A DNA stretch of 64,000 nucleotides, from IMG/VR virus record IMGVR_UViG_3300021371_000006, positions 1 to 64,000 of that record; one strand, 5' to 3'. This DNA comes from a virus. Positions 32,177-39,454 of the stretch are shown here, one piece after another; positions within the stretch are counted from its first letter, which is position 1, and each line of letters starts with the position of its first letter. The notes below the pieces were generated by a model. The model did not search any database and had not been told where the DNA came from. It worked only from the letters and a program-made list of their open reading frames with translations. The translations under genes and the position numbers were made by a program.

Positions 32177-32621
32177 AATTGAGGTGGTGTATACTCCGAT
32201 AGTTACAAGGACAATACCCCTGACGGATTCGAACCGTTACACCGATTACTGAGGATTCTGACATACCCCGTTCATCTTTACCTCCCCTCCTTGTCAGTAG
32301 GAGGGTTTAGTGATTTAAATTTAGCCAATGTGATGGGATTCGAACCCACTACTCTCCGAACGACACCCAAACTAGAATAAGGGTAAGGTATCAAAAGATA
32401 CTACTTAGTCGGCGCATCCAACCCACAGATTGCTTTCACACAGGTCTGAGTTTTCTAGTACTCAGGTCGCTTCCAGTCACCACTCCTTTCACGACTACAC
32501 GGCTTGTTGTGTGTGAGGTAGGGGCCGAAGCCCCATATTCACCTCACACGCGATTTGTTATATCGGGAGGTCGCCACACATCAGGACGAAGAGACGACCC
32601 CCCATTTTATTATAGTTTTAG
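32177..32621 (-). other. Structured non-coding stretch with two T-arm-like sequences
   Basis: No complete tRNA and no gene could be drawn here, yet the stretch is structured. T-arm-like GGTTCGAATCC and GGGTTCGAATCCC motifs (- strand) lie at 32222-32240 and 32332-32350. A strong hairpin, GTGTGAGGT ... ACCTCACAC with an inner GGGGC-TTCG-GCCCC, lies at 32509-32551. CTGAGT/ACTCAG and GTATC/GATAC hairpins and a GCCGACTAAG box also occur. It may hold divergent tRNAs, an intron-split tRNA or an unknown RNA. Confidence 0.45.
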
Positions 32622-32695
32622 TAGGGACGAGAGGAATCGAACCTCCGACCTTCAAGATATAAGCTTGATGCTCTAACCAATTGAGCTACGTCCCC
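32622..32695 (-). tRNA. tRNA-Ile (anticodon TAT)
   Basis: Acceptor GGGGACG/CGTCCCT (one G-U), stem TCAAG/CTTGA, loop CTTATAT. It reads ATA codons, which are frequent in this AT-rich phage. Confidence 0.9.
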
Positions 32696-32784
32696 GTATT
32701 GGTTCCCCTTTTTTGTCGCAGAGGGGTCATCAGCGAAAGTTTTACTTATTTACTATACCATCACATCAAAGAACTTTATCTTAG

Positions 32785-32870
32785 TACCCGGAGTGGGACT
32801 CGAACCCACACTCACCGTTCGGCGAAACAGATTTTAAGTCTGTCGTGTCTACCACTTCCACCATCCGGGC
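32785..32870 (-). tRNA. tRNA-Leu (anticodon TAA)
   Basis: Acceptor GCCCGGA/TCCGGGT, loop CTTAAAA, long variable arm CGCCGAACGGTG, T loop TTCGAGT. Confidence 0.95.
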
Positions 32871-32888
32871 ATTCTGTAAAGAACACTA

Positions 32889-32919
32889 CAAAGATAAGTA
32901 ACTTTTTTGAACTACCAAA
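32889..32919 (-). promoter_or_regulatory. Bacteroidota-type promoter inside the tRNA array
   Basis: On the - strand TTTG (32919-32916), a 19-bp spacer, TATCTTTG (32896-32889), then TAGTGTTCTTT. The same start-site sequence follows the tmRNA promoter at 61752. Confidence 0.65.
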
Positions 32920-32937
32920 TCTATTGTAGATTTTTTG

Positions 32938-33011
32938 TACACCCCACAGGATTCGAACCTGTGACCGTCTGCTTAGAAGGCAGATGCTCTATCCAACTGA
33001 GCTAGGGGTGC
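32938..33011 (-). tRNA. tRNA-Arg (anticodon TCT)
   Basis: Acceptor GCACCCC/GGGGTGT, loop CTTCTAA, T loop TTCGAAT. Reads AGA codons. Confidence 0.95.
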
Positions 33012-33038
33012 ATATGTTAAAGAACGAATATAAATATA

Positions 33039-33317
33039 CTACATATATCTCGATAAAACAAATCTTTTTTTGATTAATGATACCCCAAATATTGCAGAAA
33101 GAAATAACATCATAATTCCACCATCACATGGTACTGCGTGAACACCATCACAATAAGGTCCGTGGTCAGGGTTATTACAAGGACCTCCAGTACCGTCTTC
33201 ACACCATGAAGGTGGATTTGGGTTACTACATGGGTCCATCATTAAATCATAATTAAATTCATAATCTGTTAGATAAGGGTTATTTGTAAAGGCAGGGTCT
33301 TGTTTTGGGTCATACAT
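33039..33317 (-). CDS. Small protein with a Cys/Pro-rich body and C-terminal membrane tail
   Basis: 92 residues. The N-terminal 60 are Asn/Asp/Pro/Cys-rich (DPCSNPNPPSWCEDG, CNNPDHGPYCDG). The C-terminus has a VPCDGGIMMLFLSAIFGVSL helix and a basic end, KKRFVLSRYM. Pro-x-Asp-Gly-Gly before a helix and basic tail is a common C-terminal anchor in Bacteroidota proteins. It lies inside the tRNA array, so it may have arrived with it. Function unknown. Confidence 0.6.
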   Translation of the reverse strand: MYDPKQDPAFTNNPYLTDYEFNYDLMMDPCSNPNPPSWCEDGTGGPCNNPDHGPYCDGVHAVPCDGGIMMLFLSAIFGVSLIKKRFVLSRYM

Positions 33318-33341
33318 AATTTACAGTTTTCATTCAAATTG

Positions 33342-33411
33342 AGGTCAGAGATGGATTCGAACCACCGTTATAGGTATTGCGTACCTACACCTTCCAATCG
33401 GACATCTGACC
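33342..33411 (-). tRNA. tRNA-Cys (anticodon GCA), unusual position 33
   Basis: Acceptor GGTCAGA/TCTGACC, anticodon stem TAGGT/ACCTA, loop ACGCAAT, discriminator U as in Cys tRNAs. Position 33 is C rather than the near-universal U, and the gene is short (70 nt), so decoding may be weakened. Confidence 0.8.
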
Positions 33412-33419
33412 TTATAATG

Positions 33420-33494
33420 GGTGACTAATCGGAGTCGAACCGACGACCTTCTGAACCACAATCAGACGTTCTAACCAACTGAACTATAGTCACC
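33420..33494 (-). tRNA. tRNA-His (anticodon GTG)
   Basis: Loop TTGTGGT, acceptor GTGACTA/TAGTCAC, with encoded G at -1 opposite discriminator C, the identity mark of tRNA-His. Confidence 0.93.
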
Positions 33495-33501
33495 ATATAA
33501 G

Positions 33502-33583
33502 TACCGATGATAGGACTCGAACCTACACGTCTTTCGACAACAGTTCCTAAGACTGTCGCGGCTACCAATTACGCCACATCGGT
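33502..33583 (-). tRNA. tRNA-Leu (anticodon TAG)
   Basis: Acceptor ACCGATG/CATCGGT, stem ACAGT/ACTGT, loop CTTAGGA, long variable arm GTCGAAAGAC, T loop TTCGAGT. Confidence 0.92.
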
Positions 33584-33594
33584 ATTTCAGTGGA

Positions 33595-33863
33595 GATTTT
33601 GATTGGTACTCCACCATTGTTTGGGTCTACCCGCTCTCATTAACTTGAACGGAACCTTCTTACACCACTCGTCCATGACTTGGTAAGCGTCTGACAAGAC
33701 TTGCGCTGCTACCTTACCAACTCACGCAAGAAGTTTTGTTATAACACTCTCCTTTATTCTTACCCTACTCAGAGAATGTCTTTGTTTACATTAGTTATAA
33801 ATTTTAAATTAAGCTGATTTGTTTGTTATTGCTAATATTTCATGTTGATATAATTTTAGGTAG
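33595..33863 (-). other. Gap with nested palindromes, no clear gene
   Basis: On the - strand TTGGTAAG pairs with CTTACCAA (8 bp, loop about 25), nested in an outer ACTTCTT/AAGAAGG pairing. A frame without a good start ends MDEWCKKVPFKLMRAGRPKQ and 9 more residues; it may be a short peptide or chance. The composition is less AT-rich than the flanks, as in the structured stretch at 32177. Confidence 0.35.
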
Positions 33864-33869
33864 ATGAAG

Positions 33870-33943
33870 TAACCCCGCTGGGACTCGAACCCAGGACCCT
33901 CTCATTAAAAGTGAGATGCTCTAACCAACTGAGCTACGAAGTC
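33870..33943 (-). tRNA. tRNA-Lys (anticodon TTT)
   Basis: Loop CTTTTAA, T loop TTCGAGT. The acceptor GACTTCG/CGGGGTT closes with three G-U pairs but no mismatch. Confidence 0.9.
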
Positions 33944-33949
33944 ATATAA

Positions 33950-34204
33950 TTAGATTGATAGTAGCCAACCCATTTTATTTTGTTCCTGATATTCACTATA
34001 AGTGCAACGACGCATTGAATCATAGTCAGGACGAAGTTTAGAATGATTAGGGTATTTTTCCTCCGACTCCTTACGCTCCTTCATTACACGCTTATAAGCT
34101 TCACGCTTATTGGGTGCCCACACGTCATTGAACCCACCACATTTCCAGTTGAACAAGTAAAGGTAGTCACCATTTGAACTACGATACAGTTTTTCTTTTG
34201 ACAT
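33950..34204 (-). CDS. Unknown 84-residue basic protein
   Basis: Starts MSKEKLYRSSNGDYLYLFNW, then APNKREAYKRVMKERKE and a C-terminal MGWLLSI. A beta start followed by a basic helix. It has a host-type promoter at 34225-34256. Its 3' end is 7 bases from tRNA-Lys. Function unknown; it may bind RNA or modify tRNA, which is only suggested by location. Confidence 0.65.
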   Translation of the reverse strand: MSKEKLYRSSNGDYLYLFNWKCGGFNDVWAPNKREAYKRVMKERKESEEKYPNHSKLRPDYDSMRRCTYSEYQEQNKMGWLLSI

Positions 34205-34224
34205 TGTTTATTTGTTTTGTTCTA

Positions 34225-34256
34225 CAAATATATGACTTATTATTCATTTAACCAAA
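34225..34256 (-). promoter_or_regulatory. Bacteroidota-type promoter
   Basis: On the - strand TTTG (34256-34253), a 20-bp spacer, TATATTTG (34232-34225). The -33 box lies in the 3' end of a small gene. Confidence 0.6.
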
Positions 34257-34364
34257 TGTAGTTGAGTAATTTTCGAAATTAATTGATTTGAATTCTTCTT
34301 CAGTCAAATACACCGTGTATTCAAAATGTTCTGTATTGTTTGATATGTTATATTTAAAGTTCAT
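34248..34364 (-). CDS. Small 38-residue protein
   Basis: Starts MNFKYNISNNTEHFEYTVYL and ends TEEEFKSINFENYSTTFG. Acidic and polar. It occupies the gap between tRNA-Ser and the 84-residue gene. Probable but short; function unknown. Confidence 0.5.
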   Translation of the reverse strand: MNFKYNISNNTEHFEYTVYLTEEEFKSINFENYSTTFG

Positions 34365-34377
34365 TTTTTAATTTTTG

Positions 34378-34460
34378 CGGAGGGAGTGGGATTCGAACCC
34401 ACGCGTCGTTACCGACGACAGTTTAGCAAACTGCTCCATTAACCACTCTGGCATCCCTCC
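34378..34460 (-). tRNA. tRNA-Ser (anticodon GCT)
   Basis: Acceptor GGAGGGA/TCCCTCC, loop TTGCTAA, long variable arm GTCGTCGGTAACGACG, T loop TTCGAAT, discriminator G. Confidence 0.95.
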
Positions 34461-34494
34461 TGTTGTATTACGATACAACATTAAAATAATATTG

Positions 34495-35142
34495 TCAATC
34501 CACGTATGGATTTTTAATACCATTTTTTTCCCAAAAATCATAAAGGTCTTGAAGTTTGGTGTAATGTAGATAAATTCCTTTGCCACGATTATCCAACCAT
34601 TCCTCAATTTCAAGTTTTTCACCCTTAAAGTAAACGTTATCAATAAACTCGTAATATAAGTCTATTATCTCAATCATGCCCGTCACAATAGAAAAATCTT
34701 CAGGTTTTGGTACTTCGTCACTTTCAATATGAAACTCATAAAGACCTCCTTTACTTGATGATGAAACAAAAAGAGTATTTTCAACACCACCTTTTTCAGG
34801 AACGAACTCAATTTGGGTTACATCTTCATAATCGTATTCTTCGTTATGGTCTTCAATATCACCCATTTCATCCAAACCAAAGGAGAATAGTTCATTCTCA
34901 TTTTCATCATAAACATAAACGTATGTATTTTCAGTTAAGTAATTTGCCTTAGTCGTAGAAAATGCGTCACCTTCAAAGAATTCAACACCAAGAATTTCTT
35001 CAATATCCATACCGATACTATCAAGTGATTCATATTCACCACTTTCAAGTGCTTCATCAAGCTTATCCGCTTGCTCTTGAGAAAGATTAAATCCATTCAT
35101 CTCTTCCTCCCACCCATAAAAACGAACAATATACTTTTTCAT
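34495..35142 (-). CDS. Unknown acidic 215-residue protein
   Basis: Very acidic, mixed alpha/beta. The N-terminus MKKYIVRFYGWEEEM is followed by a helical ELDEALESGEYESLDS-type segment and beta strands. It may mimic nucleic acid or bind calcium; no motif is recognised. Its start overlaps the stop of the gene at 35142-35477 (TAATG), so the two are coupled and share the host-type promoter at 35496. Confidence 0.65.
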   Translation of the reverse strand: MKKYIVRFYGWEEEMNGFNLSQEQADKLDEALESGEYESLDSIGMDIEEILGVEFFEGDAFSTTKANYLTENTYVYVYDENENELFSFGLDEMGDIEDHNEEYDYEDVTQIEFVPEKGGVENTLFVSSSSKGGLYEFHIESDEVPKPEDFSIVTGMIEIIDLYYEFIDNVYFKGEKLEIEEWLDNRGKGIYLHYTKLQDLYDFWEKNGIKNPYVD

Positions 35143-35477
35143 TATTCAAATGTTATTTTACAAATTTTTACTTTATCAATACCAAAAGGGCGAGTGTACA
35201 TATCAAGATGGTTACCAAATTGGGCGCGAAAATATCTACGAATTCTTCCACCACCAAACTGATTTCCATTATAATTTCTACCATTCGCCGCCAATATAGT
35301 TCCACGGTAAATAATATCTACTTCACCACCGTGATATTGAGGATTAACATCATCATATTTACGAAGACGAGTAACTTCAATAGTACCGTCAAAGTTACTA
35401 TTATTAGATTTAATAGTACCAACAAGTTGTTTGAAAAGTTTACCGTACTGACGTGTTGTGAGTTTTTCTACAATCAT
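35142..35477 (-). CDS. Unknown basic 111-residue protein
   Basis: Starts MIVEKLTTRQYGKLFKQLVG. Basic, beta-rich, with a Gly/Arg-rich FGGGRIRRYFRAQFGNH segment that may bind nucleic acid. It heads a two-gene operon with the acidic gene at 34495; the opposite charges suggest the two proteins may bind each other. A similar basic gene lies at 45614. No family recognised. Confidence 0.65.
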   Translation of the reverse strand: MIVEKLTTRQYGKLFKQLVGTIKSNNSNFDGTIEVTRLRKYDDVNPQYHGGEVDIIYRGTILAANGRNYNGNQFGGGRIRRYFRAQFGNHLDMYTRPFGIDKVKICKITFE

Positions 35478-35495
35478 TTGTTCTGTTCTGTTTTA

Positions 35496-35527
35496 CAAAT
35501 ATACAAAACAATTACTTATATTCCAAA
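35496..35527 (-). promoter_or_regulatory. Bacteroidota-type promoter
   Basis: On the - strand TTTG (35527-35524), a 20-bp spacer, TATATTTG (35503-35496). Confidence 0.65.
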
Positions 35528-36000
35528 CAACTACTAACCTTTTCCCAATACTTTTCCGTTGACTTTTTAATGTACCCGTTGGGACCTCCATTCCAATTCC
35601 TCGCAATTACCTCATCTTCACTGTTTGGATGATGGTAGTCCTTCCAAACCCAAAACATATCTAAAGATTTATTTCTATCCCACCTGTCCTTCATTTTAAA
35701 CCTATGTTCTTTTCCTTGTTTTTTTAAAATACGATTTACTTCTCTTACCATAATAGGTCTTATCTGTAAACAACCAACAGCCTCTTCAGATTTATTGTAA
35801 GCACTATCGTTACCATTACTTTCCACTTGAATCATCCCGATAACAACTTTTTGTGGTACTCGAACAACCCTTTTAGTTTCAATAGGTTTGATACGTAAGT
35901 TTCTGAACCCTATATTATTCGCTCTCTCATATGAAATCATAGGGAATGAGAAAATAAAAATTAAAAAAAAGAATATTTTACTTAGGGTTAATTTCTTCAT
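35512..36000 (-). CDS. SLT-type lytic transglycosylase-like protein, exported
   Basis: 162 residues. Signal-like helix at about 5-24. The catalytic region has GMIQVESNGND (the Glu is the likely acid), AVGCLQIRPIMV and NWNGGPNGYIKKSTEKYWEKV, the usual E-S, G-x-Q and N-G-G order of transglycosylase SLT domains. It would cut glycan strands of peptidoglycan in the periplasm, for lysis or entry. Its start overlaps the preceding small membrane gene by 23 bases. Confidence 0.75.
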   Translation of the reverse strand: MKKLTLSKIFFFLIFIFSFPMISYERANNIGFRNLRIKPIETKRVVRVPQKVVIGMIQVESNGNDSAYNKSEEAVGCLQIRPIMVREVNRILKKQGKEHRFKMKDRWDRNKSLDMFWVWKDYHHPNSEDEVIARNWNGGPNGYIKKSTEKYWEKVSSCLEYK

Positions 36001-36121
36001 GGTTTCTGTTTAAAATAAATTCATCAAAAAAAAGCATAATAGACAATAGAATAAATCCTCCTGGCATAAGAAAGAAAATAAAAAATATTATTTTCTTTCT
36101 TAATGATGTATCAAATTTCAT
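35978..36121 (-). CDS. Small single-pass membrane protein
   Basis: 47 residues from ATG at 36121: MKFDTSLRKK, a helix IIFFIFFLMPGGFILLSIML, and an acidic end. A TATTTATC element 22 bases upstream (36136-36143) supports this start over those at 36154 and 36190, which lie inside another gene. It overlaps the transglycosylase-like start by 23 bases; a holin-type or lysis helper is possible. Confidence 0.55.
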   Translation of the reverse strand: MKFDTSLRKKIIFFIFFLMPGGFILLSIMLFFDEFILNRNHEEINPK

Positions 36122-36125
36122 ATAC

Positions 36126-36263
36126 CTATTTTTTAGATAAATAGGTTTCTTCATCTGGATATCCAATATCTGATGTATTGTAATAATCAACTTTCCAGTA
36201 TAAAAGACTAGTCTTCTCCTTTAAATTTTTTAACTCCTTCTTTGGGTCTTTTTTCTTTTCCAT
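36126..36263 (-). CDS. Small 45-residue protein overlapping the zinc-ribbon gene
   Basis: MEKKKDPKKELKNLKEKT, then LLYWKVDYYNTSDIGYPDEE and ends TYLSKK. It starts inside the 3' end of the zinc-ribbon gene (overlap 56 bases, +1 frame) and runs to 5 bases before the next start. The C-terminal half looks like true coding text. The overlap makes it easy to miss. Confidence 0.55.
   Translation of the reverse strand: MEKKKDPKKELKNLKEKTSLLYWKVDYYNTSDIGYPDEETYLSKK
36136..36143 (-). promoter_or_regulatory. TATTTATC late-promoter-like element, leftward
   Basis: 22 bases before the ATG at 36121, inside the 45-residue gene. Confidence 0.35.
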
Positions 36264-36417
36264 AATTGTTATTTTCTGATTCTATGGGTTTCTGACAATC
36301 GGAACATTTGTAAATCATTTCATCCCAATCCATATGAAACTCAGAACATCCACAATGTATACAAGGTGAAAAAAATGGGTCATGACCCAAATAGTCATCA
36401 TAAGAAATTTTACTCAT
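36208..36417 (-). CDS. Small zinc-ribbon protein
   Basis: 69 residues. CIHCGC at about 19-24 and CSDC at about 38-41 form a four-cysteine zinc site with a 14-residue spacer, as in small zinc ribbons that bind nucleic acid or RNA polymerase. The C-terminal 25 residues are Lys-rich and overlap, in another frame, the 45-residue gene. Upstream TTTG and TATATTTA boxes 20 bp apart suggest a host-type promoter near 36449-36480. Confidence 0.65.
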   Translation of the reverse strand: MSKISYDDYLGHDPFFSPCIHCGCSEFHMDWDEMIYKCSDCQKPIESENNNYGKEKRPKEGVKKFKGED

Positions 36418-36480
36418 TTTAAATTTAAATTAAAATCTTCATGATAAATATAGAGATGATAATTAATAAAAACAAATTAA

Positions 36481-36909
36481 TTATACTATTTCTAAAAGTT
36501 CGATTTGAAAATTTAACTCTTCTCCCGCTAAAGGATGATTCATATCTAAGATAATTTCATCATCTTTTATCTCTAAAATTAACGCTGTGATTGGTTGTCC
36601 GCTCTCTGTACTTCCCTGTACCATCTCACCTTCTTTAGCTACAAAATCAGGTGGAAAATTATCTTTAGAGACTGAAGTTATCGCCTCCTCTCTACGAGGA
36701 CCATACGCCTCTTCAGGATTAATGTTAATACTTTTTTTATCACCTACTTCCATCTCAACCATGGCGTCATCAAATCCTTTAATCATTTGCCCTCCACCTA
36801 CTTTGAAATCAAGTGTAGAACCTCTTTTATATGAATTATCAAACTCATTTCCATCATTTAAAGTGCCGATATAATGGACCTTGACACTGTCTCCGTTTTT
36901 AACTTTCAT
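36481..36909 (-). CDS. FKBP-type (SlyD-like) peptidyl-prolyl isomerase
   Basis: 142 residues. VHYIGTLNDGNEFDNSY at the start, the VGGGQMIKGFDDAMVEMEVGD block, and the PEEAYGPRREE entry to an inserted flap domain (about 70-120) are those of SlyD-type FKBPs, which catalyse proline isomerisation and hold unfolded chains. There is no His-rich metal tail. It follows DnaK by 18 bases in the same direction, so a chaperone operon is likely. A phage-borne PPIase of this type is uncommon. Confidence 0.9.
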   Translation of the reverse strand: MKVKNGDSVKVHYIGTLNDGNEFDNSYKRGSTLDFKVGGGQMIKGFDDAMVEMEVGDKKSININPEEAYGPRREEAITSVSKDNFPPDFVAKEGEMVQGSTESGQPITALILEIKDDEIILDMNHPLAGEELNFQIELLEIV

Positions 36910-36927
36910 AATTTTATTTATTTAATT

Positions 36928-38808
36928 TTAATGTGTTTTTACTTCTTCAAATTCCACATCATTTACATCTATATCGTCATCTAAAGAATCTGATTGATTA
37001 GAATCATCTTCTTTATTATTTTCGTATAATTTTGTTGATATTGATGACCATGTTTCATTTAACAAATTTAAATCCTCGTCAATAGAATTAAAATCTTTTT
37101 CCTCATATGAGGATTTTAATTTACTTAAACTATTATTTAAATTGTCTTTGTCTGTGTCACTTAATTTATCCCCGAATTCTTTTATCTGTTTTTCGGTTTG
37201 AAAAATCATAGAGTCTACCTCATTTAATTTTTCAATCTCAGATTTCTTTTTATTATCAGACTCCTCATTCTTTAAAGAGTCTTTCTTCATTCTTTCAATT
37301 TCTTCATCTGACAAACCATTTCCTGATTCTATACGTATATTTTGCACCTTATCAGTAGCCTTGTCTTTTGCACTTACATTTATAATACCGTTGGCGTCAA
37401 TATCAAACGTCACTTCTATTTGAGGTATCCCTCTTGGTGATGGGGGTAAATCTGTTAATTGGAATCTACCTAACGTTCTATTGTCTGAAGATAAAGGTCT
37501 TTCACCTTGTAATACATGAATATCAACAGCGGGTTGATTATCTACCGCCGTTGAAAATACCTGAGATTTTGATGTGGGTATTGTCGTGTTAGATTCGATT
37601 AACCTTGTCATAATACCACCCATTGTTTCAATACCTAAAGATAAAGGAGTTACATCCAATAAAAGAACGTCATTAACATCACCAGCAAGTACCCCACCCT
37701 GTATAGACGCACCCATAGCGACTACCTCATCAGGGTTAACTCCTTTAGATGGGGTCTTCTTAAAGAACTTTTCAACGGCATTTTGTATACATGGCATTCT
37801 TGTTGAACCTCCTACTAAAATTACTTCATCAATATCATCTACTTTTAGATTTGCCGATTTTACCGCCTTACGACAAGGAGAAATGGTCTTCTTTACTAAA
37901 TCCTCTACCATCCTTTCAAATTCAGACCTAGTTAATTTACATACAAAATGTTTTGGACCTTCTGAACCTGCAGAGAGATAAGGTAAATTAATCTCTGTTG
38001 AACTTGACGATGATAATTCGATTTTAGATTTCTCAGATGCGTCACGAAGTCTCTGTATCGCCATAGAATCCTTAGATACGTCAATACCCGACTCCTCTTT
38101 AAATTTATTTATCATCCAATCAATTAAAACCTCGTCAAAGTTATCTCCACCTAAATGAGTGTCTCCGTTAGTGGATAAAACTTCAAATACCCCATCACCC
38201 ATATCTAAAATAGATATGTCAAAAGTACCACCACCTAAGTCATATACTGCAACTTTTTTATCTCCTTCTTTATCTAAACCGTAAGATAGTGCAGCTGCAG
38301 TAGGTTCGTTAATTATTCTAAGTACCTCAAGACCAGCAATTTCACCCGCTTCTTTTGTTGCGTTTCTTTGTGAATCGTTAAAATATGCAGGTACCGTAAT
38401 AACGGCTTGTGTTACTTTTTCTCCTAAATAATCTTCAGCAGTTTTTTTCAAATTTTGTAAAACAATTGCCGAAATTTCTTGTGGTACATAATCTCTATCA
38501 TTAACATTTATTATGACTTTTCCACCGTCACCTTTAGATATTTTATATGGCATTTTTTTAACTTCTTTCGAAACCTCTGAATAGGTACTACCGATAAAAC
38601 GTTTAACAGAGTATATTGTATTCTCTGGATTTGTAATAGATTGACGTTTTGCTGCATCTCCAACAATGCGGTCACCATCTTTAAATGAAACTATTGAAGG
38701 TGTTGTTCTTCTACCTTCAGAATTGACTATTACGATAGGAGTACCCGCTTCAACTACAGAAACACATGAATTAGTTGTACCCAAATCGATTCCAATAACT
38801 TTTCCCAT
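36928..38808 (-). CDS. dnaK: Hsp70 chaperone DnaK
   Basis: 626 residues, full length. [27 protein letters not shown] and [11 protein letters not shown] are the ATPase signatures; the substrate domain ([11 protein letters not shown], about 385 on) and helical lid follow. The acidic end [10 protein letters not shown] matches bacterial DnaK C-termini. It folds proteins in an ATP cycle, normally with DnaJ and GrpE, which are not in the window apart from the DnaJ-like zinc protein at 19418. It probably assists folding of abundant virion proteins. It looks intact and is likely of bacterial origin. Confidence 0.97.
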   Translation of the reverse strand: MGKVIGIDLGTTNSCVSVVEAGTPIVIVNSEGRRTTPSIVSFKDGDRIVGDAAKRQSITNPENTIYSVKRFIGSTYSEVSKEVKKMPYKISKGDGGKVIINVNDRDYVPQEISAIVLQNLKKTAEDYLGEKVTQAVITVPAYFNDSQRNATKEAGEIAGLEVLRIINEPTAAALSYGLDKEGDKKVAVYDLGGGTFDISILDMGDGVFEVLSTNGDTHLGGDNFDEVLIDWMINKFKEESGIDVSKDSMAIQRLRDASEKSKIELSSSSSTEINLPYLSAGSEGPKHFVCKLTRSEFERMVEDLVKKTISPCRKAVKSANLKVDDIDEVILVGGSTRMPCIQNAVEKFFKKTPSKGVNPDEVVAMGASIQGGVLAGDVNDVLLLDVTPLSLGIETMGGIMTRLIESNTTIPTSKSQVFSTAVDNQPAVDIHVLQGERPLSSDNRTLGRFQLTDLPPSPRGIPQIEVTFDIDANGIINVSAKDKATDKVQNIRIESGNGLSDEEIERMKKDSLKNEESDNKKKSEIEKLNEVDSMIFQTEKQIKEFGDKLSDTDKDNLNNSLSKLKSSYEEKDFNSIDEDLNLLNETWSSISTKLYENNKEDDSNQSDSLDDDIDVNDVEFEEVKTH

Positions 38809-38830
38809 ACTTAATTTAATTTTTATTATT

Positions 38831-39418
38831 TTATTTATTAGTTATTCTAAATTCTGACCAATCAATTCCTGACACATCTGAATTAGGAAAATAAAAACAT
38901 TCAATGGTATTATTAAATGTTATATTTTTACTAAATCCGTCAGGAACTGTTGCTCCAGTTGGTAATACTAACGAATTTTCACTAAAATGACAAGTTATTT
39001 CAACAAAAACTTTATCGAAAATTTTAGATAAGTTACGCTCAAACTCTTCTAACTCTCTCCAAGGACCCCTATTTAACGACTGATGCTGTAACGCACAATT
39101 TAAAAAAGAAAATGTTTTTTTTAAGGTTTCTAAATCACAGTTAAATGCGGCTGCGGGTGCTAAGTGACCTTTATCCCATATATTATCTACGTAATCGTCA
39201 TTATCCGAGGTATGTACTCCTTCATATTTTTTAAAGTTTAGACCACTTCTTGATTGATTACCGTTAGGGCACTTTACCTCATAAAAAATAAATGTAGGTT
39301 GCTCTAAAGTTTCAGAATATTTTACAATAAAAATATCCGTAACAATATTTTTTTCATTTTGAGACCATAATGTGGTAAATGAAAGTAATAAGTTAAATAA
39401 TAAAGTTATTTTTTTCAT
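38831..39418 (-). CDS. Exported DNA/RNA non-specific endonuclease (NUC1 type)
   Basis: 195 residues. Signal peptide [31 protein letters not shown] is the DRGH-like catalytic box with the general-base His, and [22 protein letters not shown] is the metal-binding Asn region of NUC1 nucleases. It should act in the periplasm or outside, degrading DNA or RNA with a divalent metal. It may block other phages' DNA or salvage nucleotides. It ends 22 bases before the DnaK start, in the same direction, so it is upstream of DnaK in a possible operon. Confidence 0.85.
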   Translation of the reverse strand: MKKITLLFNLLLSFTTLWSQNEKNIVTDIFIVKYSETLEQPTFIFYEVKCPNGNQSRSGLNFKKYEGVHTSDNDDYVDNIWDKGHLAPAAAFNCDLETLKKTFSFLNCALQHQSLNRGPWRELEEFERNLSKIFDKVFVEITCHFSENSLVLPTGATVPDGFSKNITFNNTIECFYFPNSDVSGIDWSEFRITNK

Positions 39419-39454
39419 ATTTATATTATATAAGACAAATCTAATAATATTATT

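Noticed and set aside
34375-34643. Frames overlapping tRNA-Ser(GCT)
   Set aside because: They read through the tRNA and antisense to the 34495 gene, and have no independent support.
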